From NCBI RefSeq assembly GCF_015752315.1, contig NZ_JADOVJ010000001.1:4766501-4830500 (forward strand): a stretch of 64,000 nt of DNA. Reading direction: 5' to 3'. The notes under the pieces are model-generated. The model was not told where the DNA came from, did no database searches, and saw nothing but the letters and a program-made list of their open reading frames with translations. Below, in pieces: positions 8,361-16,880 of the stretch. Every line of letters starts with the position of its first letter. Positions within the stretch are counted from its first letter, which is position 1. Origin of the DNA: Nocardioides luteus. GTDB taxonomy: Bacteria; Actinomycetota; Actinomycetes; Propionibacteriales; Nocardioidaceae. The translations under genes were made by a program, and so were the position numbers.

Positions 8361-10616
8361 ATGTCGGTGCACACGGGTAGAACACTTCACGTGAAGGCTG
8401 CTCGGGCGGCACCGAGAGATCAGGCAGGCAGGCGGGCGCTTAGCCGTCTGCTGGCCTTGGCGACTCTCCTGCTCGCGTCGCTCGTCGCGGTCCCGGCCAC
8501 AGCGATCGACGTACCGTTCGACCCGTTGCCGATCCCGGGCGAGGACGCGTGCAACAACCTCGATGCGCCGATTCCGGCTTCACCTCATGGGTTTGGATCG
8601 TTCGTCGTCAAGCTCGACATCGATCGAGCGGGGTGGTCGGCAGATCCGTTTGCCGACGAGCACCCGGCGTCGATCGAATCGGTCTATGGAACTTCGCCGC
8701 AGTGGTTCACCTATGACAACGGCTGCACCGGGCAGTTCGTAGCCGAAGCCGGGACAGCGCTCAGCAACATCCTGCTTGAGCTCGCCGGCCTGCTGCCGAA
8801 CTGGTCCCACGCCCTACTTCACTCAGTGCTCTCCCCCAGCTCGTGGCTCATCGCACTCGAAGAACCCGTCGTTGAGGCCACCACCGCGACCGCGCAGGGC
8901 GTGTGGTCGCCATGGCTGCCGATCGTCCTGCTTCTCGTCGTCGTGATCATCATCCTGCGGTCGCGAGCCGGTCGTTTCGCGGGCTCAGCCACTGCAGCGG
9001 CGTGGGCTCTCCTCGTACTCGGCCTCTCCTCCTGGCTGATGAACTACCCGTTGGAGGCCGTCCACCTCGTCGATGACGGCGTGCGCGGAACGACCGAGCT
9101 AATCGCCACGTCGTTCAACGACGACAAGGCTCTCCCGGAAGACGCCGAAGACCTCGGCGACGAGTCGGCGGTCGTCGCGGTGGACATTCAGTTCGACCAC
9201 ATCGTCCGAACGACGCAGTACCGCACGTGGGCCACTGGAGTCTTCGGCAATCCTGACTCGGCGACCGCCAAGGAGTACGGGCCGAAGGTCTTCGCCGCAA
9301 CCCACTTCTCCTGGGACGAGTACGAGACCTACCGGAATGACCCTGAGGACGCCGGGGCGAAGATCGTCGAGAAGAAGGCCGACGACTTCAAGACGTACGC
9401 CGAGCAGATCAAGGAGAACGATGCGCTGGCGTACGACCACTTCAAAGGCGGCCATTGGTCACAGCGAGTCACGACATCACTGGTGAACCTAGCCATGATC
9501 TTGGTGACCTGCGGTTTCTTGCTTCTGGCCGCTCTCGCCACGCTGCTTGCGTACGCCCTGGTGCGGCTTCTCGTCCCGTTCTCTCCGGCGCTGGGTGTGC
9601 TCTTCATGATCGATCGCACCCGCGATGCGGCGGTCGCGATGCTCAAGCGTGTCGCCGGGCCGCTGGTGATGGGCCCGATCTGTTTCCTCGTGGGACTTCT
9701 GCTGCTGCGCTTCTTCGCCGCCATCCTTGCGACCGACGCCCTCTGGTTCGTCCTCAAGCTCGGCCTCATCGGCGTGCTGACGTACGTCGCCTGGAAACTG
9801 GTTCGACCGCAGGCCTACACCGTCGGGCCCGTCCTGAATAGCGTCTTCGCACCTCTTAGGGCGGCGTTGGCGGCTCGCATGGGCACCGCCACGGCCGACG
9901 TCGGGACGAGCCCATCGAACAGGACCGAGGTGGCTCCGACATCTGGGGCGTCATCCAGTTTCGTTCTCCCTTACATGTCGCCGACCGGATCAGCCTGGAC
10001 TGATCCAGATGCAGCAACCTTCGTGCCGTACGTGCCCCGACAAGTCGAGGCGGCCTCAGCGGGTGCGGTCCCGTCCTGCGAGACTGCGATGCAATCAGCC
10101 CAACGTGTGCAGCGCACGCTCAGACTCTCGTCTACCGACCCGGCCCACAGAAAGACACTGGCGAAACCGCCGCCGGAATCTACGGTCCTGGTTGACGATC
10201 GCTTCTTGTACAGGACCGACGAGGTGAGTCGGGTTTGGCAGGCAGAGGCGACTCTGAGCGAGTACGACCCCAACCATCCGCGCAACGTAGCGGCGCAACG
10301 CAATCTCGAGGACAAGATCAAGAACGTCGACCACGCAGGCCACCTGTTTGCCCGGATCTTCAAGGGCCCTGGCGACCTGATCAACCTGGTCCCCATGCAT
10401 GGCAGCAAGGTGAATCAAGGGCAATACCGACGGCTTGAGAATCTCTGGTCAGACCAGATTCAGGAGGGGAAGACGGTCGAGGTGACGATCGATCTCGACT
10501 ACGACGGATCTAGCCGTAGACCAACCGACATCGTCGTCACGCACGTGGTCGACGGCGTTGAAGCGACTACATTTATCGAGAACGAAGAGCCCGATTCAGG
10601 AGGCACAGATGCTTGA
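8361..10616 (+). CDS. Multi-pass membrane polymorphic toxin with C-terminal DNA/RNA nuclease domain
   Basis: The 751-aa protein starts with a signal peptide (hydrophobic core about 30-48, cleavage near ATA-ID) and a secreted segment with paired Cys. Membrane helices lie near 185-203, 210-228, 375-395, 396-417, 432-457 and 460-481, a layout like VirB6/TrbL conjugation proteins. After a linker, about residues 600-751 form a DNA/RNA non-specific endonuclease toxin domain (Endonuclea_NS_2 type). Its motif is DHAGHLFARIFKGPGDLINL at 657-676, with His661 in the DxGH core, then NLVP and YRRLENLW. Family members end in exactly this order. It overlaps the downstream immunity gene by eight bases. No VirB4, coupling protein or relaxase is nearby, so the export route is unknown. 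Confidence 0.82.
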   Translation: MSVHTGRTLHVKAARAAPRDQAGRRALSRLLALATLLLASLVAVPATAIDVPFDPLPIPGEDACNNLDAPIPASPHGFGSFVVKLDIDRAGWSADPFADEHPASIESVYGTSPQWFTYDNGCTGQFVAEAGTALSNILLELAGLLPNWSHALLHSVLSPSSWLIALEEPVVEATTATAQGVWSPWLPIVLLLVVVIIILRSRAGRFAGSATAAAWALLVLGLSSWLMNYPLEAVHLVDDGVRGTTELIATSFNDDKALPEDAEDLGDESAVVAVDIQFDHIVRTTQYRTWATGVFGNPDSATAKEYGPKVFAATHFSWDEYETYRNDPEDAGAKIVEKKADDFKTYAEQIKENDALAYDHFKGGHWSQRVTTSLVNLAMILVTCGFLLLAALATLLAYALVRLLVPFSPALGVLFMIDRTRDAAVAMLKRVAGPLVMGPICFLVGLLLLRFFAAILATDALWFVLKLGLIGVLTYVAWKLVRPQAYTVGPVLNSVFAPLRAALAARMGTATADVGTSPSNRTEVAPTSGASSSFVLPYMSPTGSAWTDPDAATFVPYVPRQVEAASAGAVPSCETAMQSAQRVQRTLRLSSTDPAHRKTLAKPPPESTVLVDDRFLYRTDEVSRVWQAEATLSEYDPNHPRNVAAQRNLEDKIKNVDHAGHLFARIFKGPGDLINLVPMHGSKVNQGQYRRLENLWSDQIQEGKTVEVTIDLDYDGSSRRPTDIVVTHVVDGVEATTFIENEEPDSGGTDA

Positions 10617-11031
10617 CACCAGTAACGAGTTGCTGGAGTCCATCGGGCATGTCGCCCTGGACTCGGCTCCAGCCAACTGGCAACGCATCACGATCACCAT
10701 GTCGGGTATGGCGAACTCCACGACTGTGCGGGCCGAGGTCTCGACCCCGCAGGGCAGTCAGAGTCTTTCGTTGGGCGCGGCGGGGGCACGCAACGCACAC
10801 AAGCTCAGAAAGTCTATGTACACCGACGATGCGGGCACTTGGTATCGCGCAACCATGACGATCGATGCGCAGCGGCACCTCGAGGCTGACTTCGACTACT
10901 ACGGGAAGCCCTACGACGAGTCCGAAGAGGGCAAGGACTTCATTCGAGATCTCCTCCTGCAGGACCAGGCCAAGTACCCACGAACCCCCGATCTCCTGCC
11001 TGAGTGGCATCCGTCCAAGCAAGTCGTGTAA
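10609..11031 (+). CDS. Probable YezG-family immunity protein
   Basis: The 140-aa soluble acidic protein starts at an ATG preceded by AGGAGGC inside the end of the toxin gene, an eight-base overlap. It resembles the YezG/DUF600 immunity family in having an alternating basic-aromatic beta section (WYRATMTIDAQRHLEADFDY) and a C-terminal helix ending in YPRTPDLLPEWH. In Bacillus, YezG neutralises YeeF, whose toxin domain is of the same nuclease class as the neighbour here. Position, overlap and size fit a cognate immunity protein that blocks the nuclease in the cytoplasm. Family membership is from remembered pattern, not a search. Confidence 0.72.
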   Translation: MLDTSNELLESIGHVALDSAPANWQRITITMSGMANSTTVRAEVSTPQGSQSLSLGAAGARNAHKLRKSMYTDDAGTWYRATMTIDAQRHLEADFDYYGKPYDESEEGKDFIRDLLLQDQAKYPRTPDLLPEWHPSKQVV

Positions 11032-11046
11032 GGCGCCTGCCGCGAC

Positions 11047-11967
11047 TCACCCCTCCCGGCGCCAACGGTCGGGGGTGGTGCCGTAGCGGGCCTTGAAGCG
11101 GCGTACGAGGTAGCCGGGGTCGGTGAGGCCGGTGCGGGTGGAGATGACGGACAAGGGGAGGTTGGTTTCGCGGAGGAGGCGGCGGGCTTCGGTGAGGCGG
11201 CGCTCGGTGAGCCAGTCGAGGAGGGTGCGGCCGGTGCGTTGGCGCAGGACGGTGGTGAGGTGGCCGGGGGTGTAGCCCAACGACCGGGCTAGGTCGCCGG
11301 CGGAGACCTTGGTGGCGTACGTCCTCTCGATCTCATCGAAGACGCGACTGACCAGCGGGTCGGGGGCGATGGGGGCGGTCGGGGCCAAACGGGCCGAGGC
11401 GACCAAAAGATTGGTGAGAGTGGCGGTGACGGCGTCGTGGGCGCCGAGGCGGTCGGGGTGGCGTAGCTCGTCGGCGAGCTCGACGAGCCAGGCCTGCCAG
11501 CGTGGGCGCTCCTCCTCGGGTACCACCGCATGACGACCGTCGGCGGCGAAGAGGGCGAGCAGGGGGTGGTGGGCCCAGGTGAGCGGGGAGATGGAGGCGA
11601 GGGCGGGGATGGCGTCGGGGGTGAAGGCGACCGACCAGGCACGCGCATGGGTGAGCTCGGCGAGCGACTCGGCGGCCACGACCTCACCGGGAGCGATCGC
11701 GTGGACCTCGCCGTCGCGCAGCGCCACCTGCCGGCCGTCGAGGCCGACGGCGCCTCCGCCACGCTCGACGTAGGCGAGCACCCAGAAGTCGTGGGCGTGC
11801 CGGTTGTCGGGAGGCAGGTGCTCGGTGTCGCAGTCGGGATCGAGAGGTACGACCCTGACCGCCGGCATCCCGGGGCTCTGCTCCCAACGGTAGATCGGGG
11901 TGCCGTCGGCCCGGACCGTACGCACCGAGCGCGACAGCGTCGCGGCCGAATCCGAAGAACGTCCCAT
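11047..11967 (-). CDS. AraC-family transcriptional regulator
   Basis: The 306-aa protein has an N-terminal cupin-like sensing half (HAHDFWVLAYVERGGGAV, then AIAPGEVVAAE) and a C-terminal AraC double helix-turn-helix. Its first HTH is VSAGDLARSLGYTPGHLTTVLRQ and its second LPLSVISTRTGLTDPGYLVRRFK, followed by the family ending YGTTPDRWRR. It diverges from a SAM methyltransferase gene 54 bases away, which is its most likely target besides itself. The effector is unknown. Confidence 0.88.
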   Translation of the reverse strand: MGRSSDSAATLSRSVRTVRADGTPIYRWEQSPGMPAVRVVPLDPDCDTEHLPPDNRHAHDFWVLAYVERGGGAVGLDGRQVALRDGEVHAIAPGEVVAAESLAELTHARAWSVAFTPDAIPALASISPLTWAHHPLLALFAADGRHAVVPEEERPRWQAWLVELADELRHPDRLGAHDAVTATLTNLLVASARLAPTAPIAPDPLVSRVFDEIERTYATKVSAGDLARSLGYTPGHLTTVLRQRTGRTLLDWLTERRLTEARRLLRETNLPLSVISTRTGLTDPGYLVRRFKARYGTTPDRWRREG

Positions 11968-12020
11968 CGCCCCCTACTTCCCTCCCACCGTAGATCCGCA
12001 GAATGTCCCATTGTGGAACC

Positions 12021-12716
12021 ATGACCACGATACAGATCATCGACGGCCGCGCCGAGAGCGATCGGGACCGCGAGTTCCTCCCCGGCATGGGCCGCACCTG
12101 GCTCCTCCCGCTCTACGACCTCTTCACCCGGTTCGCCCGCGTGCGCCCGCTCCACGAACGGACGGTCGAGCTCGCCGGCATCCAGCCCGCCCAGACCGTC
12201 CTCGACGTCGGCTGCGGCACGGCCAATCTCTCCTTCGCGGTGCTTCGCGCCGTCCCCGGAGCCGTCGTCACCGGGCACGACCCCGACGCGAGCGCGCTGC
12301 GGCTGGCGGCCCGGAAGGCGGGTCGGCGAGGCGTACGTCTCTCGCTGGTGCAGGGGTACGCCGACCGGCTGCTCCCGAAGGACGGCAGCGTCGACCACGT
12401 CGTCTCCTCGCTCGCTCTGCACCACGTCGACGACGCCGGGCGCGAGGGGTTCGGGCGCGAGGCGTACCGGGTGCTCAAGCCCGGCGGGCGGGTGACCATC
12501 GTCGACTTCGGTGCCCCCGACCACGGCCACGGCGGTCACGGACACGGGAAGGGACACGAGGGTCACCGTCACCGCGGCATGAACGCCTACACCGAGCGCA
12601 ACCTCGACAACGGGATCGTCACGATCCTGACCGACGCCGGGTTCACCGACGCCCGCGAGATCGACCACATCGAGCACCGGTTCGGCCCGATCACGATCGT
12701 GCAGGCGACCCGCTGA
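12021..12716 (+). CDS. Class I SAM-dependent methyltransferase with His-rich insert
   Basis: This is a Rossmann-fold methyltransferase (UbiE/Methyltransf_11 type): motif I VLDVGCGTANLSF near residues 59-71, VTGHDPDASAL for the acidic loop, and LALHHVDDAG as the late motif. The substrate cannot be assigned. Near residues 168-187 there is a Gly/His run with about eight histidines, which may bind a metal. The ATG at 12021 is preferred to 12003 because the conserved region begins after it; neither has a clear ribosome site. It is divergent from the AraC regulator, suggesting direct control. Confidence 0.83.
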   Translation: MTTIQIIDGRAESDRDREFLPGMGRTWLLPLYDLFTRFARVRPLHERTVELAGIQPAQTVLDVGCGTANLSFAVLRAVPGAVVTGHDPDASALRLAARKAGRRGVRLSLVQGYADRLLPKDGSVDHVVSSLALHHVDDAGREGFGREAYRVLKPGGRVTIVDFGAPDHGHGGHGHGKGHEGHRHRGMNAYTERNLDNGIVTILTDAGFTDAREIDHIEHRFGPITIVQATR

Positions 12717-12764
12717 CGACCGCGGAGGTTAGGCACGCGCCGCGCGGACGGGCAGTCTGGCCTC

Positions 12765-14522
12765 ATGCACTTCATCGGAGTCGACCTCGCCTGGGGCGTG
12801 CGCAGGCCGACCGGCCTGGCCGTCCTGGACGAGGAGGGCCGTCTCGTCCACGTCTCGGCCGCGAAGACCGACGACGAGATCGTCGCTGCCCTGGAGCCGT
12901 ACGTCGGCAGCGACTGCCTGGTCGCGATCGATGCTCCCCTGATCGTCACCAACCCGACCGGGAACCGTCCGGCCGAGGCGGCGCTCAACAAGGACTTCGC
13001 TCGCTTCGACGCGGGCGCGCACCCCACCAACACCAGCAAGCCGGAGTTCGGCGAACAGCCGCGCGGCGCCCGGATCGCAGCCCGGCTGGGACTCGACATG
13101 AACCCGAGGTCGGGCCGCCGGCGGCGGGCGATCGAGGTCTACCCGCACCCCGCGACGGTCGCCCTCTTCCGCCTCGGCCGGACGCTGAAGTACAAGCACA
13201 AGTCCGGGCGTGAGATCGACCAGCTCCGTGCCGAGCTGCTCGTACTCCTCGGCCTGCTCGAAGGTCTCCAGAGCTCCGAGCCGCCGCTGCTGCTCGACGA
13301 CCCGGCCTGGCTCGCCCTTCGCACCGCCGCCGAGAACGCCGTACGCAAGAGCGAGCTGCGCGCGGTCGAGGACCAGGTCGACGCGGTGCTCTGTGCCTAC
13401 ATCGGCCTGTTCGCGACCCACGCACCCGACCGGACCACGACCTACGGGGACTTCGCCACCGGCTACATCGTCACGCCGACGCTGCCCGACGACCTCCGCC
13501 CCACACCGCGCGGGCAGGCCGGGGCGAAGATCCACGACCCCGGGACCGCGGTCCGCGAGTACGCCGCGATCCAGCCGACGCTGCAGGAGGCGGCCGACCA
13601 GTACGTACAGCTGGTGACCTCGATCCTCGACGAGGCGGGCATCAACTACCTGACCGTGACCTCGCGCGCGAAGTCGGTCGCGTCGTTCGCGGCCAAGGCG
13701 GCTCGCACCGTCGACGGACGGCCGGTCTACGCCGACCCGCTCCGCGAGATCACCGACCAGATCGGGCTGCGGGTGATCACCTACGTCCACAGCGACGTCC
13801 AGGCGGTCGCCGAGCTCCTCGACGACCAGGTGGTGGTCCTCGACGATCGCGACATGGGCGAGGAGACCGCGAGCGAGGGCCGGTTCGGGTACGCCAGCCG
13901 TCACCTGCTGGTCAGCCTCGACCCCGCTCGCGAGGGGCAGGCGGCGTACGAGCTGTTGCGCGGCCGCCAGGCGCAGATCCAGATCCGCACCGTGCTGCAG
14001 CACGCCTGGGCCGAGTTCGAGCACGACATCCGCTACAAGGGCACGATCCCCAGCGAGCACGTGCCCGACTTCGACCGCCGGTTCACGCTCGCCGCGGGCC
14101 TGCTCGAGCTCGCGGACCGTGAGTTCTCCACGATCAGGGACCGGCTGCGGCAGGGCGTCACCGGCGCCAGCACCGAGGCCGTCGACGACGACCCGCGCAT
14201 CAGCCCCCGAGAGCTGGCGGCCTACCTCGCCGGGCAGTACGCCGACGCCGGCTGGTCGCGCACCGACCACTACGGCTGGATCTCCGGTGTCATCCTCGAG
14301 CTGGGCATCACCTCGCTGACCGAGCTCGGCGACGCGTTGCGCTCGGTGGACGAGGACACCCTGATGGCCCGGATGGACTACCGCTACCCGCCGGGTGCCG
14401 TGCGGCGGCTCGACGACGCCCTGCTCTGGGTCTACGGCGACGCCTACGTCGAGCTGCGCGCCAATGCGCACCGGGTGCCGGCGCTGCGGGCCAGGCTCGC
14501 CAAGATGCGCGACACCGACTGA
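12765..14522 (+). CDS. DUF429-RelA/SpoT synthetase fusion
   Basis: Residues 1 to about 240 are a DUF429 domain (predicted RNase H-like nuclease): GVDLAW, VAIDAPLIV, IEVYPHPAT and EDQVDAVLCAY carry its acidic residues. Residues about 260-585 are a RelA/SpoT-type nucleotidyl transferase that would make (p)ppGpp or another alarmone: SRAKSVASFAAKAAR near 302, ITDQIGLRVI near 330, RFGYASRHLLV near 373 and QIQIRTVLQHAWAEFEHDI near 404. These match the synthetase core of small alarmone synthetases and retain basic and aromatic residues. There is no HD hydrolase, TGS or ACT domain. The reading frame is continuous with no stop at the join, so the fusion looks real. Confidence 0.85.
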   Translation: MHFIGVDLAWGVRRPTGLAVLDEEGRLVHVSAAKTDDEIVAALEPYVGSDCLVAIDAPLIVTNPTGNRPAEAALNKDFARFDAGAHPTNTSKPEFGEQPRGARIAARLGLDMNPRSGRRRRAIEVYPHPATVALFRLGRTLKYKHKSGREIDQLRAELLVLLGLLEGLQSSEPPLLLDDPAWLALRTAAENAVRKSELRAVEDQVDAVLCAYIGLFATHAPDRTTTYGDFATGYIVTPTLPDDLRPTPRGQAGAKIHDPGTAVREYAAIQPTLQEAADQYVQLVTSILDEAGINYLTVTSRAKSVASFAAKAARTVDGRPVYADPLREITDQIGLRVITYVHSDVQAVAELLDDQVVVLDDRDMGEETASEGRFGYASRHLLVSLDPAREGQAAYELLRGRQAQIQIRTVLQHAWAEFEHDIRYKGTIPSEHVPDFDRRFTLAAGLLELADREFSTIRDRLRQGVTGASTEAVDDDPRISPRELAAYLAGQYADAGWSRTDHYGWISGVILELGITSLTELGDALRSVDEDTLMARMDYRYPPGAVRRLDDALLWVYGDAYVELRANAHRVPALRARLAKMRDTD

Positions 14523-14537
14523 GTCGGCCGCTCGCTG

Positions 14538-14565
14538 AAATCCGATCCGGGCGCGGGCGCGAATC
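14538..14565 (+). promoter_or_regulatory. Putative SigK-type promoter, site A
   Basis: AAATCC (14538-14543), a 16-base spacer and CGAATC (14560-14565) lie directly before the ATG at 14572. The same hexamers with identical spacing recur before the fasciclin gene. They resemble the CCATCC / CCGAAT type described for mycobacterial SigK. The -10 ends six bases before the ATG, so the transcript would be leaderless. Confidence 0.6.
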
Positions 14566-14571
14566 CCCGCC

Positions 14572-16122
14572 ATGAGACACCTGGATCGCCATACCCTCGC
14601 CCATGCCGCCGCCGGTGTGCTCGCCGGTGCCGTCGGAATGTCCGTCGCGCACCTCACGGCCGCGCTGCTGACGCCGGCCTCGTCCCCAGCGCTCGCGGTC
14701 AGTACCGCGGTCATCGACGCGACGCCCACCCCGGTCAAGGAGTGGGCGGTGCGCGAGCTCGGCAGCGCGGACAAGCCGATCCTGATCGGCAGCGTGCTGC
14801 TGGTCACGATCGCGTTCGCCGCCGTGATCGGCGTCATCGCCCGACGGCGGCTGAGACTCGGCGTCGGGCTCATCGCCGGCCTGGTCCTGCTCGCCGGAGC
14901 CGCCGTGGTCCGCCAGCCGCTCTTCCAGATCACCGACCTCGTGCCCACCCTGGTGGCGCTCGTCCTCGGGCCCGCCGTGCTGGTCCTGCTGACCCGCGCC
15001 CTGACCCGCGCCCTGACAGCTGAGCCCGCGCCGAGCCACCGGCGAGAGGTCCCGAACGACGGCGCGGCCACCCGCCGCAGCGTCCTGATCGGGTTCGGGG
15101 CCCTGGCCCTGCTCTCGGCCGCGGCCGCGACCGGCGGGCAGCTGATCGTACGCAGCCGCACGGCGCTCGCCGACCTGATGCTGCCGCGCGTCCGCGACCC
15201 GTTGCCCGCGCTCCCGGCCGGGCTGGAGGACACCCACCAGGGCATCTCCCGGTTCATCACCCGCAACCGCGACTTCTACCGGGTCGACACCAAGCTGGCC
15301 GTCCCGATCGTCGACCAGAACAGCTGGTCGCTGACCATCGACGGCGACGTCGAGCGCGAGCTGACCTTCAGCTACGACGACCTGCGCGAGCGCGAGAACG
15401 TCGAGCACGACATCACCCTGACCTGCGTCTCCAACGAGGTCGGCGGCAAGCTCGTCGGCGCGGCGCGCTGGACCGGCGTACCTCTCAAGGAGCTGCTCGA
15501 GGAGGCCGGCGTCGGCAGGAACGCCGACCAGATCCTCTCGACCGACGTCGAAGGCTTCACGATCAGCACCCCGCTCGAGGCGGCCCTGGACGGCCGCGAC
15601 GCGATGGTCGCCCTCGGCATGAACGGCGAGGTCCTCCCCCGCGTCCACGGCTTCCCGGCCAGGCTGGTGGTACCCGGCCTCTACGGGTACGTCGGCGCCA
15701 CCAAGTGGGTCACCAAGCTCACCCTGACCCGCTACGACGAGGCGACCGCCTACTGGACCGACCGCGACTGGGCCGTCGATGCCCCGATCAAGCTCTCCAG
15801 CCGGATCGACACGCCCCGGCCGCTGAGCAACATCTCCGCCGGCCGCACCGTCATCGGGGGTGTCGCCTGGGCCCAGCACCACGGCGTGGCCAAGGTCGAC
15901 GTACGCATCGACGGCGGCCGCTGGCAGCCGGCCGACCTCGGCCCCGATGCCGGGATCGACTACTGGCGCCAGTGGTTCCTGCCCTGGGACGCCGAGCCGG
16001 GGAGCCATCAGCTGGCCGTGCGGGTCACCGACCGCGACGGCACCGTGCAGAGCGACGAGCGGGCCACCCCGTTCCCCGACGGGTCGAGCGGCATCCAGCA
16101 GATCGTCGTCACGGTCGCCTGA
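14572..16122 (+). CDS. Membrane-anchored sulfite-oxidase-family molybdopterin oxidoreductase
   Basis: The 516-aa protein has five hydrophobic segments in its first about 185 residues (near 10-31, 63-84, 90-108, 120-141 and 161-184). A periplasm-facing sulfite-oxidase molybdopterin domain (about 210-400) and a C-terminal Mo-co dimerisation domain (about 410-516) follow. LTCVSNEVGG supplies the conserved Mo-ligand Cys near residue 285. Related proteins (for example Rv0218 in mycobacteria) are membrane oxidoreductases whose substrate is not settled; methionine sulfoxide or sulfite-type chemistry is plausible. It leads a four-gene block with fasciclin, SigK and RskA and has its own SigK-like promoter. 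Confidence 0.9.
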   Translation: MRHLDRHTLAHAAAGVLAGAVGMSVAHLTAALLTPASSPALAVSTAVIDATPTPVKEWAVRELGSADKPILIGSVLLVTIAFAAVIGVIARRRLRLGVGLIAGLVLLAGAAVVRQPLFQITDLVPTLVALVLGPAVLVLLTRALTRALTAEPAPSHRREVPNDGAATRRSVLIGFGALALLSAAAATGGQLIVRSRTALADLMLPRVRDPLPALPAGLEDTHQGISRFITRNRDFYRVDTKLAVPIVDQNSWSLTIDGDVERELTFSYDDLRERENVEHDITLTCVSNEVGGKLVGAARWTGVPLKELLEEAGVGRNADQILSTDVEGFTISTPLEAALDGRDAMVALGMNGEVLPRVHGFPARLVVPGLYGYVGATKWVTKLTLTRYDEATAYWTDRDWAVDAPIKLSSRIDTPRPLSNISAGRTVIGGVAWAQHHGVAKVDVRIDGGRWQPADLGPDAGIDYWRQWFLPWDAEPGSHQLAVRVTDRDGTVQSDERATPFPDGSSGIQQIVVTVA

Positions 16123-16131
16123 AAAAAGACG

Positions 16132-16159
16132 AAATCCGATCCGGCCACCGCGCCGAAGC
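16132..16159 (+). promoter_or_regulatory. Putative SigK-type promoter, site B
   Basis: AAATCC (16132-16137), 16 bases, then CGAAGC (16154-16159). Fourteen bases around the -35 element (GAAATCCGATCCGG) are identical to site A. The start of transcription would fall near 16164-16168, 36 bases or so before the fasciclin ATG and at the ATG of a 13-codon leader frame. Confidence 0.6.
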
Positions 16160-16163
16160 CCTC

Positions 16164-16205
16164 ATGACAGCAAGACGAACCATCCCTCGAAAGGCCAATC
16201 CATGA
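16164..16205 (+). CDS. Possible 13-aa leader peptide coupled to fasciclin gene
   Basis: ATG at 16164 opens a 13-codon frame (MTARRTIPRKANP) whose TGA overlaps the fasciclin ATG as ATGA (16202-16205). The predicted transcription start from promoter B falls at or just after this ATG, so ribosomes could load on a leaderless mRNA and re-initiate at the lipoprotein gene. It is basic (four Arg/Lys) and has no known homologue that I recognise. It may simply be a chance frame. Confidence 0.4.
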   Translation: MTARRTIPRKANP

Positions 16206-16843
16206 AGACCAACACGCTCACCCGCACCGGCGGCGCGGCTGCCACCCTGGCCCTCCTGATGGGTCTCGGCCTCTCCGCATGTGGCTCCGAGGACACCGAG
16301 TCCACGGACAACGGCGGCTCGAAGACCTCCGAGACCACCGAGGCCGCTCCCGAGGAGACCGAGGAGGCCGGCGCCCAGACCTTCGGCGAAGGCTGCAAGC
16401 TGATCCCCGCCGACGGTGCCGGCTCGTTCAACGGCATGTCGACCGCACCGGTCGCCTCGGCTGCGAGCGCGAACCCGCTGCTCAAGACGCTGGTCTCCGC
16501 CGTCGGCCAGGCCGAGCTCGTCGACACCCTCAACAGCGCCGACGCGCTGACGGTCTTCGCCCCGACCGACGACGCCTTCAAGAAGATCCCGAAGGCCGAC
16601 CTCGACGCGGTGCTGGCCGACAAGGCCATGCTGACCAAGGTCCTCACCCACCACGTGGTGGCCGGACAGCTCGGCCCGGACGAGGTCGCCGGTGAGCACG
16701 AGACCCTGGCCGGCGACATGATCACCGTCGAGGGCTCGGACGAGGAGTTCACCGTCGGCAAGGAGAACGCCAAGGTGCTGTGCGGCAACATCCCGACCGC
16801 CAACGCCACGGTGTACGTGGTCGACACCGTGCTGATGCCCTGA
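16202..16843 (+). CDS. Fasciclin-domain lipoprotein (MPT70/MPT83-like)
   Basis: The 213-aa product begins with a lipoprotein signal peptide ending in the lipobox LSAC (Cys at about residue 27), then an acidic Ser/Thr/Glu linker. One FAS1 domain fills the rest: NPLLKTLVSAVGQAELVDTL, LTVFAPTDDAFKKIP, LTHHVVAGQL and NATVYVVDTVLMP are in the family order. Such proteins sit on the outer face of the membrane and probably act in adhesion or protein-protein contact. In M. tuberculosis the homologues MPT83 and MPT70 are major SigK targets, and here the gene lies directly before sigK. Confidence 0.92.
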   Translation: MKTNTLTRTGGAAATLALLMGLGLSACGSEDTESTDNGGSKTSETTEAAPEETEEAGAQTFGEGCKLIPADGAGSFNGMSTAPVASAASANPLLKTLVSAVGQAELVDTLNSADALTVFAPTDDAFKKIPKADLDAVLADKAMLTKVLTHHVVAGQLGPDEVAGEHETLAGDMITVEGSDEEFTVGKENAKVLCGNIPTANATVYVVDTVLMP

Positions 16844-16880
16844 TCGGGACATCGGACCGGATATCCGCAAGGATCGACAC

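Noticed and set aside
12729..15266. 845-codon minus-strand frame
   Set aside because: Antisense of the DUF429-RelA fusion and the oxidoreductase, both of which have clear family motifs on the plus strand.
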